64,000 nt of DNA from assembly GCF_016879755.1 (NCBI RefSeq), contig NZ_WOFU01000001.1, positions 558,001 to 622,000 on the forward strand, written 5' to 3'. The DNA comes from Bacillus sp. B15-48 (GTDB lineage: Bacteria; Bacillota; Bacilli; Bacillales; Cytobacillaceae). A program made the position numbers and the translations under genes. Shown in pieces: positions 44,827 to 53,666 of this stretch (within the stretch, counting starts at the first letter, position 1; each line of letters opens with the position of its first letter). The notes beneath the pieces are model-generated. The model ran no database searches. It had not been told where the DNA came from and worked only from the letters and a program-made list of their open reading frames with translations.

Positions 44827-45195
44827 CTATTTTTGCGGCTTAATCATTTCCATTAATTTCTTTATATAAATTTCTTTCTCCATCAGCTCTGCAACAACAG
44901 CATCTGTATCTGCCTTGAGATGCTTTTCAGCTGCTTCTAGGAGTTCCGTAGTTAAAAAGATTAATTTTCTCGTTGTCTGCTCAAAATATTCCATTGTTTT
45001 ACTATCAAAAGGAGCTAAACAAGTGACTTGCAGAACCGCCGCACTAACCCCCATTACACTTAGTACTCTAGACACACCAAAAGCAAAATCGACAGAGTCA
45101 GAGTCTGCAATTAAAGTAATATCCACACCTTTATTAATGACCTTTGTCGTTCCTTCAAAAGCTAGCGATGGTAGTATAAAAATCCCTCCTGTCAC
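44827..45195 (-). CDS. stand-alone transketolase C-terminal-like domain
   Basis: A 122-residue protein resembling only the last domain of transketolase/E1 beta proteins: INKGVDITLIADSDSVDFAF and VSAAVLQVTCLAPFDSKTM align well with the corresponding segment of the E1 beta encoded nearby ([38 protein letters not shown]). The family domain has no active site of its own. The start is unclear: a GTG at 45195 lacks a ribosome site, and the frame is open farther upstream into the preceding gene. It lies between a hydroxyacyl-CoA-type dehydrogenase and xdhC. Function unknown; it may be a subunit or a remnant. Confidence 0.65.
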   Translation of the reverse strand: MTGGIFILPSLAFEGTTKVINKGVDITLIADSDSVDFAFGVSRVLSVMGVSAAVLQVTCLAPFDSKTMEYFEQTTRKLIFLTTELLEAAEKHLKADTDAVVAELMEKEIYIKKLMEMIKPQK

Positions 45196-45208
45196 TCTTA
45201 ATCCATCA

Positions 45209-46159
45209 TTACTCAGTTGGTAAATTCCAGCTAAAATACCTCCAATATGGCGCGCTTATTCTTTCACTAAAGTCTTCCATGTCGACATTGCTCCAGTCAT
45301 AAATGCCTCTGCCAGCTTTCACTCCGTATGCACCTTGTTCCATAAGATCACAAATTAGTTTTGGTGCCTTATCTGCAGCGCTTAAATCCTTGAAAAGGTA
45401 ATTTTCAATATTATAATTTAAATCCACCCCTGAATTATCCAGGTGTTCAAAGATTCCAATCGAGGTATATCTAGGCATAAAACTGTACATTGCTGCCTTA
45501 TCTACATCCCTTGCATCTGCAATTCCCTGTTCAACAATATGAATTGCTTCCCTGAAAAGAGCATGCTGTAAGCGATTGGCAATGAATCCCGGTGCACTTT
45601 TCTTTAGGACAACGACCTCGCGGCTAGCTGATTCAAGCAATTCAACAGCATCTTCTGTAACCCCGGCAGCTGTATAGGAGCTTTTAACTACTTCAACAAA
45701 TGGAATTAGATGAGGCGGATAAAACGGGTGCGCAACAATTAACCGATCTTTAAATTGATCTAGTCCCTTAACAAGATCGTCTACAGACAAAGCTGAAGTT
45801 GTCGACACAATCGCTTTTGGGTTTTTAATAAACTTCTCGATTTCCTTGTAAATACTGTACTTTACATTGATATCTTCACTTGTACATTCAAAAACATAAT
45901 CAACGTCAGCAAGATCCTCATACTTCTCGGTATAATTAAGGTATTTCCCACACACCTCTGCCTGCTCTTGCTTTACAAGCTCTCTGTCAATCAGTTCCTG
46001 AAAAAAGCTGTCATACTTTTTCTGGCTCTCCGCTTGTTGTTGCTCATTTAATGTATAAAGAGTCGTTTTGTAGCCATGTCCCGTAAACAGGACCGCAAGG
46101 CTTGTTCCGACCATCCCTGTGCCAATAATGCCGATTTCGTTAATATGATCTAACTTCAT
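45209..46159 (-). CDS. 3-hydroxyacyl-CoA dehydrogenase family protein
   Basis: A 316-residue two-domain NAD-dependent dehydrogenase. IGIIGTGMVGTSLAVLF at residues 9-25 is the Rossmann motif; AHPFYPPHLIPFVEVV (about 143-158) carries the catalytic His; the helical C-terminal domain includes APGFIANRLQHALFREA. Relatives include hydroxybutyryl-CoA, L-gulonate and carnitine dehydrogenases; HPFYPPHLIPFVEV is closest to the last two, so the substrate may be a free hydroxy acid. It is in the molybdenum hydroxylase operon after the membrane gene. Confidence 0.82.
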   Translation of the reverse strand: MKLDHINEIGIIGTGMVGTSLAVLFTGHGYKTTLYTLNEQQQAESQKKYDSFFQELIDRELVKQEQAEVCGKYLNYTEKYEDLADVDYVFECTSEDINVKYSIYKEIEKFIKNPKAIVSTTSALSVDDLVKGLDQFKDRLIVAHPFYPPHLIPFVEVVKSSYTAAGVTEDAVELLESASREVVVLKKSAPGFIANRLQHALFREAIHIVEQGIADARDVDKAAMYSFMPRYTSIGIFEHLDNSGVDLNYNIENYLFKDLSAADKAPKLICDLMEQGAYGVKAGRGIYDWSNVDMEDFSERISAPYWRYFSWNLPTE

Positions 46160-46184
46160 AACTTCATAACTCCTCCCAAGATCT

Positions 46185-46850
46185 CTAATGACTGATTGTT
46201 GTACGACTATCCGAAATTCCAGTCATATCATCCAGTCGTTTTTTACACATCCTGTTAAAAACCGCAATCACTCGACCAACTAGTAGTCCGGCGGCAACCG
46301 TTCCAATTCCAATCCCGATTGGATAATGAAAATAAACCATCGAAATAATGAAAGCAATTCCGATACTCAACAAGTCCAAAATATTCTTTCCTGTTCCCAG
46401 TCCAAATCGAAATCTCTCACCAATTGCTTGTGCCAAACCATCTGCCGGGTTAGGCGCCTTCTTCATCGCTACTGACATGGCTACACCAATACCGGTAAGG
46501 ACAATAGCCAGTCCAAGAACGATTAAGCGGATGAGAATCGAATCTTCTTCCGTAATCCAAATCCAGCCAGTAAATATATCGAGCAACTTGCTGATCACCA
46601 GGCTGATTGGGAACTGCATGAAATCAAATACTTTAAAGTTTTTTCCCTTCAAAGGAACTTGCAACAAAATAAAAAGGATATAAAACAAAAAAAGTGTGAA
46701 GGCAAAATTCCAATTCATCATCTCGGAAACGCTTAAAGGCATCGTTAAAATGGGTGCAACACCTAGGTAGCTTTTTACGTTTAATGCAAGACCAAAGGAC
46801 AAAATCACAATTCCCAGAATATAAATGATATATTGTTTTACTATTTTCAT
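46185..46850 (-). CDS. YczE/YyaS/YitT-like integral membrane protein
   Basis: A 221-residue protein with five or six membrane segments, from the poorly known YczE-type family. Conserved-looking parts are SFGLALNVKSYLGVAPILTMP near the N-terminus and APNPADGLAQAIGERF and GTGKNILDLLSIGIAF in the middle. The role is unknown; a transport function is often supposed. The ribosome site is weak. Its position inside the catabolic operon suggests uptake of the substrate or export of a product, which is inference only. Confidence 0.75.
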   Translation of the reverse strand: MKIVKQYIIYILGIVILSFGLALNVKSYLGVAPILTMPLSVSEMMNWNFAFTLFLFYILFILLQVPLKGKNFKVFDFMQFPISLVISKLLDIFTGWIWITEEDSILIRLIVLGLAIVLTGIGVAMSVAMKKAPNPADGLAQAIGERFRFGLGTGKNILDLLSIGIAFIISMVYFHYPIGIGIGTVAAGLLVGRVIAVFNRMCKKRLDDMTGISDSRTTISH

Positions 46851-46870
46851 ATATGAAGGAAAAGTATTTC

Positions 46871-47734
46871 CTATTTATTTAACTTGCCCATTAGATAATC
46901 ATAAGCAACCATTACGTTATGTGTCTGAATGTAATCCATCGCGTCTGACTGCCCAATATCGACTGGACATCTGTCAGCAAAATTGATATTGTTCACACAT
47001 TCTTCTTTGCTCCATCCTTTTGCAATCCCATCGGAAACGGCAGAAAACCAGTCATATACAAATTTCTTATTCTTGAAAATTGCTTCTTTCGTTACAACCG
47101 GGCCGTGACCTGGAACGATGTAATCCACATCCAAACTATTTAGAAAATCAAGAGATTTTAAAAGCTCATCCGGCTGTGCCGAATGTAACCAAATTTGACA
47201 ATCAGCAAAAATGGTATCACCGACAAAAACGGTTTTTTCTTCCGGTACATAAACGGCTATTTGGGAATCACAATGCCCTGGTGTATGGTAAAGTTCAAAA
47301 GTATGGTCGCCTAAGCGGAAAGACATTTGGTCAGAAAATGTTATATTTGGAGGATTTAAAATATACTCTTCCTCTTTCGGCATATTCTTTAATCCTCCTG
47401 GATCTTGGCGCTTAATAACATCTAAGCTATAATCATAGGTTGTCTGATTAAATGCAGGAGGTATTTCCCAAAAATCCTTTCCAAGCTTCTCATGACCAAT
47501 GACAGGACATTCTCCGGCAAACCAGTGATTTCCAAAAATATGGTCAATATGTGGTTCAGTATTGATTAAATACTTGATTGGTCCTCTTTCTAAAGCAAAC
47601 TTTCTCATTTCCAGCAATGTTGTAATCCACTGGGCTGTATCAATAAAAACTGAACCTTCTTTTGTGAAGACGATACTTGGATTAGAACCACGAATTTTTG
47701 TTTCTGTATAGACGTTTTCAGTTAATTTCTGCAT
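46871..47734 (-). CDS. MBL-fold metallo-hydrolase with altered HxHxDH motif
   Basis: A 287-residue metallo-beta-lactamase-fold enzyme. The metal motif reads EPHIDH at residues 60-65, so the first His of HxHxDH is Glu60. The other ligands look normal: TPGHCDSQ near 154, VFVGDTIFAD near 170 and VPGHGPV near 208. The substitution could change metal content or specificity, or reflect a subfamily pattern. It would hydrolyse a thioester, lactone or ring amide. It is in the molybdenum hydroxylase operon between the FAD subunit and the membrane gene. Confidence 0.8.
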   Translation of the reverse strand: MQKLTENVYTETKIRGSNPSIVFTKEGSVFIDTAQWITTLLEMRKFALERGPIKYLINTEPHIDHIFGNHWFAGECPVIGHEKLGKDFWEIPPAFNQTTYDYSLDVIKRQDPGGLKNMPKEEEYILNPPNITFSDQMSFRLGDHTFELYHTPGHCDSQIAVYVPEEKTVFVGDTIFADCQIWLHSAQPDELLKSLDFLNSLDVDYIVPGHGPVVTKEAIFKNKKFVYDWFSAVSDGIAKGWSKEECVNNINFADRCPVDIGQSDAMDYIQTHNVMVAYDYLMGKLNK

Positions 47735-47820
47735 GTCTTTCTCCTTCTACCATGAATAGAACACACCTGAGAAATATTAGCCTGTCTTTTCTCAGGCTGT
47801 ATTCTACTATCGTGGTTTTA

Positions 47821-48711
47821 TTAACCTACTAACACTTTGCTAGTAATCTTATTAACCGCTTCTTCAATCATATGTTTAACATTTACGTAAATCATCTCTT
47901 TACGATACTCTTTAGAAGCGCGCTGATCAGAGATCGGTTTTACCAAGTCTCTTGCCATAGCAGCGGCCTGCTCAATGACATCCGAAGTTAATTTCTTACC
48001 TTCTAGATACTGCTCAACCTCATACGCACGGAGTGGGGTTGGCGCTACAGCTCCTAAGGCAATCCTTACTTTTCTTACAGTGTCATCATCTGCCAGCTGA
48101 ATTCTTACTCCCACACATACGATAGAAATATCTGTATCCCCACGAATCGCATGCTTATGATAAGCTGCTTCACAGCGATCTCCCTGATAAGGAAGGGTAA
48201 AGCTCAAAACCAGTTCATCTGGCTGGAGAACTGTTTTGCCTGGCGCGACGAAAAAGTCTTCGATGTTGATGTCTCGCTTCCCATTCGGACCTACAACATT
48301 GATAACCGCATCAGAAATCATGAGACCTGGGACCGCATCAGCACTTGGAGATGCATTACAAGCGTTGCCTCCCAAGGTTGCACTATTTCGAATTTGTGTG
48401 CTTGAAACATGACCTGCACCTTTGGAAACAATTTCCCATTCGCTGTTTTTAAGTTTTTCATCTTTTGATAGGCTTCTTAAATCTATACTCGAACCGATTA
48501 CTATACCATCGTTAGTATAGTTGAGTTGTTTTAGCTCTGGAATTGCGTTAATATCAATAACCGCATTTGTTTTTAGCCCATTAATTTTGAATTTAAGTAC
48601 TAAATCCGTCCCGCCAGCTAATATTTTGCAGTCATTACCATATTCCTGTAATAATCCGATTGCTTCTTCTACTGAAGTTGGCCGGAAATATTTATTAAAC
48701 TTTATTGCCAT
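47821..48711 (-). CDS. molybdenum hydroxylase FAD-binding (medium) subunit
   Basis: A 296-residue CoxM/XdhB-type subunit. The FAD motif LAGGTDLVLKFK is near residues 31-42 and the second, TLGGNACNASPSADAVPGLM, near 112-131; the C-terminal CO-dehydrogenase flavoprotein domain follows. GGGGGG lies just before the ATG. The order in this operon is large, small, medium subunit. The subunit passes electrons from the iron-sulfur clusters to its acceptor, commonly NAD+. Confidence 0.92.
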   Translation of the reverse strand: MAIKFNKYFRPTSVEEAIGLLQEYGNDCKILAGGTDLVLKFKINGLKTNAVIDINAIPELKQLNYTNDGIVIGSSIDLRSLSKDEKLKNSEWEIVSKGAGHVSSTQIRNSATLGGNACNASPSADAVPGLMISDAVINVVGPNGKRDINIEDFFVAPGKTVLQPDELVLSFTLPYQGDRCEAAYHKHAIRGDTDISIVCVGVRIQLADDDTVRKVRIALGAVAPTPLRAYEVEQYLEGKKLTSDVIEQAAAMARDLVKPISDQRASKEYRKEMIYVNVKHMIEEAVNKITSKVLVG

Positions 48712-48724
48712 GATTTTTCCCCCC

Positions 48725-49246
48725 TTATGAATTTACACTTATCTTTTCTTTTGATGAAACCGCGTTCATTTCGTCACGAGCCACTTCAATCGCTTCTGTA
48801 ATTTTCTTGTAGCCAGTACATCTGCACATATTTCCATGTAAAGCTTCGCGAATATCATCTTCTGTTGCATTTGGATTTTCATCTAATAAAGCTTTGCCTG
48901 ATAAAATCATCCCAGGTGTACAGAAACCGCACTGAATCGCAAAAGTTTCAATGAAGGATTTCTGTAATGGATGCAAGCCATGTTCTTCTGTTTCAAGGCC
49001 TTCAATGGTCACAATTTCTGACCCTTCAGCCTGTCCAACCAGCGTACAGCAGGCTTTTGTTGCATTACCGTTCATAATAATTGTACAAACGCCACAGTTA
49101 GAATCGTCGCACCCATGCTTTGTGCCCGTAAGGCCGAGGTCGCTGCGTAAAACTTCCAATAACGTTTTGTTCGGTGCTGTAAGGACTTCTCTTTCTCTGT
49201 CATTTACTGTGAATTTTACGACAATCTTATCATCAAATGTTTTCAT
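48725..49246 (-). CDS. molybdenum hydroxylase [2Fe-2S] (small) subunit
   Basis: A 173-residue CoxS/XdhC-type iron-sulfur subunit of usual length. The plant-ferredoxin-type cluster uses Cys46/51/54/66 (GCDDSNCGVC) and the helical cluster Cys106/109 and Cys141/143 (QCGFCTPGM, CRCTGY). Its start codon overlaps the stop of the large subunit (TAATG), so the two are translationally coupled. It transfers electrons between the molybdenum centre and FAD. Confidence 0.93.
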   Translation of the reverse strand: MKTFDDKIVVKFTVNDREREVLTAPNKTLLEVLRSDLGLTGTKHGCDDSNCGVCTIIMNGNATKACCTLVGQAEGSEIVTIEGLETEEHGLHPLQKSFIETFAIQCGFCTPGMILSGKALLDENPNATEDDIREALHGNMCRCTGYKKITEAIEVARDEMNAVSSKEKISVNS

Positions 49247-51675
49247 TACAGTTTTCCCTCCATTGCCTTTTTCTCTTTAATCATTTCGAGTACACGCTCC
49301 GCCGTCATTGGGAAGTAAGTCGGTCTTATTCCTATTGCTTGATATAATGCTTCTGCAATCGCCGGTGCAACTGGAATTGTAATCGACTCAGCCATTCCCT
49401 TAGCACCGAATGGTCCATCTGGAAGTGGATCAGGATTAATTAGCGAAAGGAAGTTTTCCTGCTTAGGTGAAAGGAGGAAATCACCAATTCGATAATCGGA
49501 TAATCCATAGTTGCTCATATGACCATTTTCATCGTATAAATGCTCTTCATTCAGTACATATCCAGCCGCCATAATGATACCGCCTTCAATTTGGCCCTCA
49601 ACCATCTTAGGATTGATCGGGTTCCCTGTATCAGCAGCACTTGCTACTTTCAACAATTTAATTTCTCCAGTTTCCTCGTTAACCGCGAGTTCTAATGCAC
49701 ATGCTGAATACTGGAACCAGTTCCACATACGCTTTGTAAGTCCGTCTTTGTCCCACATCTTGATTGGTGCTGGACAGAACACACCATGACCTTCTACTGG
49801 CGAAAGTTGCTTTAAGCCCCAGTTCCCTTGCTGGAATGGTGTAATTGGTTTGAACAATGTGGATAATTCTAACTCCTGAATATCTGAACCAACAACAGTG
49901 GCTTTGCCGCCTTTGATTTCAACAACTTTGCTCTTATGAACGCCAAGTTCTCTTCCGACTTCTTCCTTGAACTTTTCAATTACTTCTTCACATGCAATTT
50001 TCACAGCGTTTCCTGTTGTATAAGTCGTACGTGAGGATGCAGAATAGTTATCAAAAGGTGTGACGACCGTGTCACCCTTGATGATTTTAATGTTTTCCAT
50101 AGGGAGTCCCAATGTCGTTGCGGCAATTTGCGCCATAACCGTCATGGCACCCATACCATTTTCATCACAGCTGATTAATACTTCGACACTGGAATCACTG
50201 TAGTAACGAACAACAGCTTCAGCACGGCCAAGCGGTGTATTTTGCTTCCCACCGACTGCAATTCCTTTTCCTCTTTTCCAAGGTGAATTTGGTTCCTGTT
50301 CGGATGGCTCTTCTACTTTGATCTTCTCGTTAACGGATTGCAGGCATTTGTCGACGCCAATACTTGTAACGATTTCACCATAGCCGTCTTCGCCGCCTTT
50401 TTTGATTGAGTTTTTGATACGAATATCAACCGGACTCATCCCCAGCTCGTCGGCAAGTTCGTTAATCATCGCTTCTATACCAAACTCAGATTCTGGACAA
50501 CCTAATCCTCTGAAAGGACCTACCGGTGTAGCATTTGTTACGACCGCACACGTATCCATTTTTATATTTTCAACATCATATACACATACCGCACCAGAAG
50601 AAGAAAGGCGACCTGTGTAGCCGATATTATTTTGGATTGCTCCGATTTCTTCAACAAGATCGTAATCTTGTGCGATGATACGTCCATCTTTTGTAGCACC
50701 GAATTTAACTCTTGTATATACTGGCCAAGCTGAAGGTGCACCAGTGAATTGTTCTTTTCTCGTATATTGATAAGCACAGCTTTTCTTCAGATACAAGCTC
50801 ATCATCGCACATAGAACTTCCACATAAGGGGTAAGGCGTCCGCCAAAAGATCCGCCAACATATGGCTGAACAATTCGAACCTTTGTTTCCGGGATTTCAA
50901 AAATATTGACTAACGCTGATTTAATCACACCATGAACGCCCATCCCATTGCCATAAAGTGTGAGGCTGTCATCTGAATTATATTGACAAATTGCTGTTGC
51001 TAGCTCTAGAGAAGTCGTTGTTCTTCTTCCCGTACAGAATTCTCTTTCTAAAATAATATCTGCTTTCTCAAAGGCTTTATCGACATCACCTTTGTTCATC
51101 ACATAGTTTCCTACGATATTTGGAGAAACATTCTCCCCCGTATATTTGCTTTGAACCTCATTATGACGCCCAAACCCGGCAAATGGATTCGATTTGTCAA
51201 TCGCTGTACCTTTCCCAGAATAGGGGTCAACAATTGATTTTGGATTTGGCTCAAGTGCTTCATAAACATTTGTAATATATGGAAGAATCTCATATTCAAA
51301 TTCGATTGTATCCAAAGCTTCTTCAGCTAGTTCGACCGTTTCTGCCGCTACAATCGCAATCGGTTGACCTGCCCAAATACATTCGTTATCTACAGGAAAT
51401 CGGCAAATCTCTGGTAATCTTTCCATTGGGAAATTAGAACGTTCTACAGTGAAAATTTTGGCAACCCCTGGAATCGCTTCTGCCTTTGCCACATCTAATT
51501 TTGTTATTTTACAGTGTGCAACTGGGCTTCTTAAGATTTTGACATGCAGTAAATCGGGAATGTACTTGTAATAATCGCTGGCAAAAAGACCTTTACCTGT
51601 AGCCTTATCGTATGCATCGACACGTATAGGCGTTTTTCCAATATAATTGGTGTCCTTTTCTGTAGAAATACTCAC
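49246..51675 (-). CDS. molybdenum hydroxylase large (molybdopterin-binding) subunit
   Basis: An 809-residue xanthine dehydrogenase/aldehyde oxidase-type catalytic subunit. The fold is an N-terminal a/b-hammerhead followed by the Mo-binding domains with GGSFGGRLTPY near residue 271, GPFRGLGCPESEFGIEAM near 390 and GPFGAKGMAES near the end, where Glu763 is the catalytic base. The AYRCSFR loop of aerobic CO dehydrogenase is absent, so CO is not the substrate. AAGGAGG precedes a GTG start. It heads the operon with the small and FAD subunits. The substrate could be a purine, aldehyde or N-heterocycle. Confidence 0.92.
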   Translation of the reverse strand: MSISTEKDTNYIGKTPIRVDAYDKATGKGLFASDYYKYIPDLLHVKILRSPVAHCKITKLDVAKAEAIPGVAKIFTVERSNFPMERLPEICRFPVDNECIWAGQPIAIVAAETVELAEEALDTIEFEYEILPYITNVYEALEPNPKSIVDPYSGKGTAIDKSNPFAGFGRHNEVQSKYTGENVSPNIVGNYVMNKGDVDKAFEKADIILEREFCTGRRTTTSLELATAICQYNSDDSLTLYGNGMGVHGVIKSALVNIFEIPETKVRIVQPYVGGSFGGRLTPYVEVLCAMMSLYLKKSCAYQYTRKEQFTGAPSAWPVYTRVKFGATKDGRIIAQDYDLVEEIGAIQNNIGYTGRLSSSGAVCVYDVENIKMDTCAVVTNATPVGPFRGLGCPESEFGIEAMINELADELGMSPVDIRIKNSIKKGGEDGYGEIVTSIGVDKCLQSVNEKIKVEEPSEQEPNSPWKRGKGIAVGGKQNTPLGRAEAVVRYYSDSSVEVLISCDENGMGAMTVMAQIAATTLGLPMENIKIIKGDTVVTPFDNYSASSRTTYTTGNAVKIACEEVIEKFKEEVGRELGVHKSKVVEIKGGKATVVGSDIQELELSTLFKPITPFQQGNWGLKQLSPVEGHGVFCPAPIKMWDKDGLTKRMWNWFQYSACALELAVNEETGEIKLLKVASAADTGNPINPKMVEGQIEGGIIMAAGYVLNEEHLYDENGHMSNYGLSDYRIGDFLLSPKQENFLSLINPDPLPDGPFGAKGMAESITIPVAPAIAEALYQAIGIRPTYFPMTAERVLEMIKEKKAMEGKL

Positions 51676-51751
51676 AATATTTCCTCCTTAAATGGATTGT
51701 TTTTAGCAGAATTTATAACGTTGTGCTATAATTTCTACTATAATTAGTAAT

Positions 51752-52004
51752 AGATTATCGATTATCTATTATCTATAAAAATTGTAAGCCCTTTCAAATA
51801 CTTTTTCTATTCTACAAATCTGCACTTTTTTTCATTAGACTTGTGCAGGTTTGCATAACCGAACAAAAGATTTATTGTTACCGGTTAAAGTTTTACTGTA
51901 CCAGCTATACTATCGATTATCGATTATCTATAATAACTATAAACCCTTTCAATCCTTCTTTCTATCCTACAAATCCGCACTTTTTTTTATTAAACTTGTG
52001 CAGG
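51752..52004 (+). promoter_or_regulatory. duplicated 95-bp control element between xdh and the PucR gene
   Basis: Two copies (51752-51850 and 51912-52004) of GATTATCGATTATCTAT...AACCC or AAGCCC...TTCTAT(T/C)CTACAAATC(T/C)GCAC...CTTGTGCAGGT. A third related copy is at 54380-54475. They lie between divergent transcription units and contain the TATCGAT core, so they likely bind the local GntR or PucR regulators. Confidence 0.6.
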
Positions 52005-52100
52005 TCTGTACACCATATCCGAAAGGGATTTTATGCTCATTGACGCTATTTTTTACGTTTGTTAGACTGAAAATAACTACAATAAAAGGTGATATGTATA

Positions 52101-53537
52101 ATGTACTTTTCTCTTTGGAATTTTGCAGATTGGTTTTCAAAAGAAAAAATTGTTTGTATCCCCTCTATTTCAAAAGACACAGCTGATATTCATTTTTTGT
52201 CAACCGTTAATTCGCGTAACTGCAATCAATTATTGCAAGGCTCAGCTACTATTTGCGATGGAACTCTTGCAGGGTACCCGGACTACCGTACGGTTATGTT
52301 CAAAGGGGAAGACATGATTTTGTTTCCATCAGCGACGCCCTCACAAATTATAAACTCAGGAAATCAGATGATTGAAACTTTTTTTAGATGGGAAGACAAC
52401 CTACATGACATAATTCTAAACAAAGGGACGATTTCAAGTTTATTAACTGCCGGTGAATCCATGTTACATTTTCCCCTTGCAATTATATCTTCTGATTCTG
52501 GGGTTTTATACTCGTCAACAAACTGGCCCCTTTCACTCTCACATTTCGATTTTGGATCACCTTCTGAGAAAGAAGGATTATACTCGTTAAACCCTATGTT
52601 TCGTACAATTTATGCAGAAGGAACTAGAACCATCTTGACCCAAAGTTTAATTAGCGAGAAAAATTATCTTGGCGAATTGATTGCTTTTAAAGGCGTACCC
52701 AAATTTTCGCCTGGCGATTTCATTTTATTTCAGGCTTTATCAACGGCTATTTTGAATTATTTCGATATAAACGAACGGTTAAATGAGTTAGGACAATCAC
52801 TAGATTCATTTTTTATCGATGCTCTTTTCCGAAGTTATATAGATACTAAAAAATTTCATTCCCTGTCAGCCAATGCAGGCTGGCCGGAAAATCTTTTATT
52901 TTCGCTTTATTGTATTAGGCCGATAAAAGAAGACTCCTTCAAACAGCTTGATTCTCTGACCTCTGTGTTAAAAAATATCGTTCCGACTTCTAGTTGTTTC
53001 ATATATAAAAATGATATTATTTTTATTTCCTATTCGAATGCAGATACAATTAGCTCTGTGACCAAGCAAATACGTGCATCTGTTCCAACTGATTGCTTTG
53101 TTATCGGACAGAGCCTTTTATTTGATGAATGTTATAATCTTCCAAACGGCTACAAACAAAGTATTCATGCTGCAAACTATGCACAAAAATTAAAGCTGCA
53201 GTTTATTTCTACGGAAGACATATTGCCACAGATTATTTTCGAATCATCTGGAGACAATGAATGGCTCCATTCTTTAATCCATTCTGATCTCCTTAAATTA
53301 ATGGAAATAGATCGCACAGGCCACCAAGAATTATTAAAGACTTTATATTATTTTCTGATTTTAGGACAAAGTGGCTCGGCCGCGGCAGATGCTCTATGTA
53401 TTCATCGGAATACACTGCGTTATCGAATCAATAAAATCAAATCAATCCTATCCGTGGATATCAATCAACCAATCGTAATCGACCAACTATTAGCCTCTTA
53501 TTTAATCGCGGGTAAAAATTTCATTTTTAACAAATAA
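52101..53537 (+). CDS. PucR family transcriptional regulator (1)
   Basis: A 478-residue protein with a variable N-terminal sensor region and a C-terminal PucR-type helix-turn-helix (GSAAADALCIHRNTLRYRINKIKSIL, about 440-465). The N-terminus MYFSLWNFADWF matches the second PucR protein in this region, MNFSLWDFHSWF. AAAGGTGA supports the ATG at 52101; an in-frame GTG at 52089 overlaps that site. PucR proteins usually activate purine-catabolism or molybdenum hydroxylase genes. It is divergent from the xdh operon across the duplicated control element. Confidence 0.85.
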   Translation: MYFSLWNFADWFSKEKIVCIPSISKDTADIHFLSTVNSRNCNQLLQGSATICDGTLAGYPDYRTVMFKGEDMILFPSATPSQIINSGNQMIETFFRWEDNLHDIILNKGTISSLLTAGESMLHFPLAIISSDSGVLYSSTNWPLSLSHFDFGSPSEKEGLYSLNPMFRTIYAEGTRTILTQSLISEKNYLGELIAFKGVPKFSPGDFILFQALSTAILNYFDINERLNELGQSLDSFFIDALFRSYIDTKKFHSLSANAGWPENLLFSLYCIRPIKEDSFKQLDSLTSVLKNIVPTSSCFIYKNDIIFISYSNADTISSVTKQIRASVPTDCFVIGQSLLFDECYNLPNGYKQSIHAANYAQKLKLQFISTEDILPQIIFESSGDNEWLHSLIHSDLLKLMEIDRTGHQELLKTLYYFLILGQSGSAAADALCIHRNTLRYRINKIKSILSVDINQPIVIDQLLASYLIAGKNFIFNK

Positions 53538-53540
53538 CTG

Positions 53541-53578
53541 ACGTTGATCTAGGTAATTCAACGTCAGTTAAAAAAGAT
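53541..53578. terminator. hairpin after the first PucR gene
   Basis: AACTGACGTTGA and TCAACGTCAGTT with a 10-base loop, the same stem as at 54551. It separates convergent PucR and GntR genes. It lacks a good T run on the plus strand but is T-rich on the minus strand. Confidence 0.55.
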
Positions 53579-53666
53579 TCGGCATATACTCCAATCCGCT
53601 CTCATTCAAGGGGTGGTTTTTTGTATAATCTTCTTTTTGCAGATGAATCAACCTTATCCTTTGCTC

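Noticed and set aside
49246-51675. Carbon monoxide dehydrogenase (coxL)
   Set aside because: The AYRCSFR active-site loop is absent; the equivalent loop reads GPFRGLGCPE.
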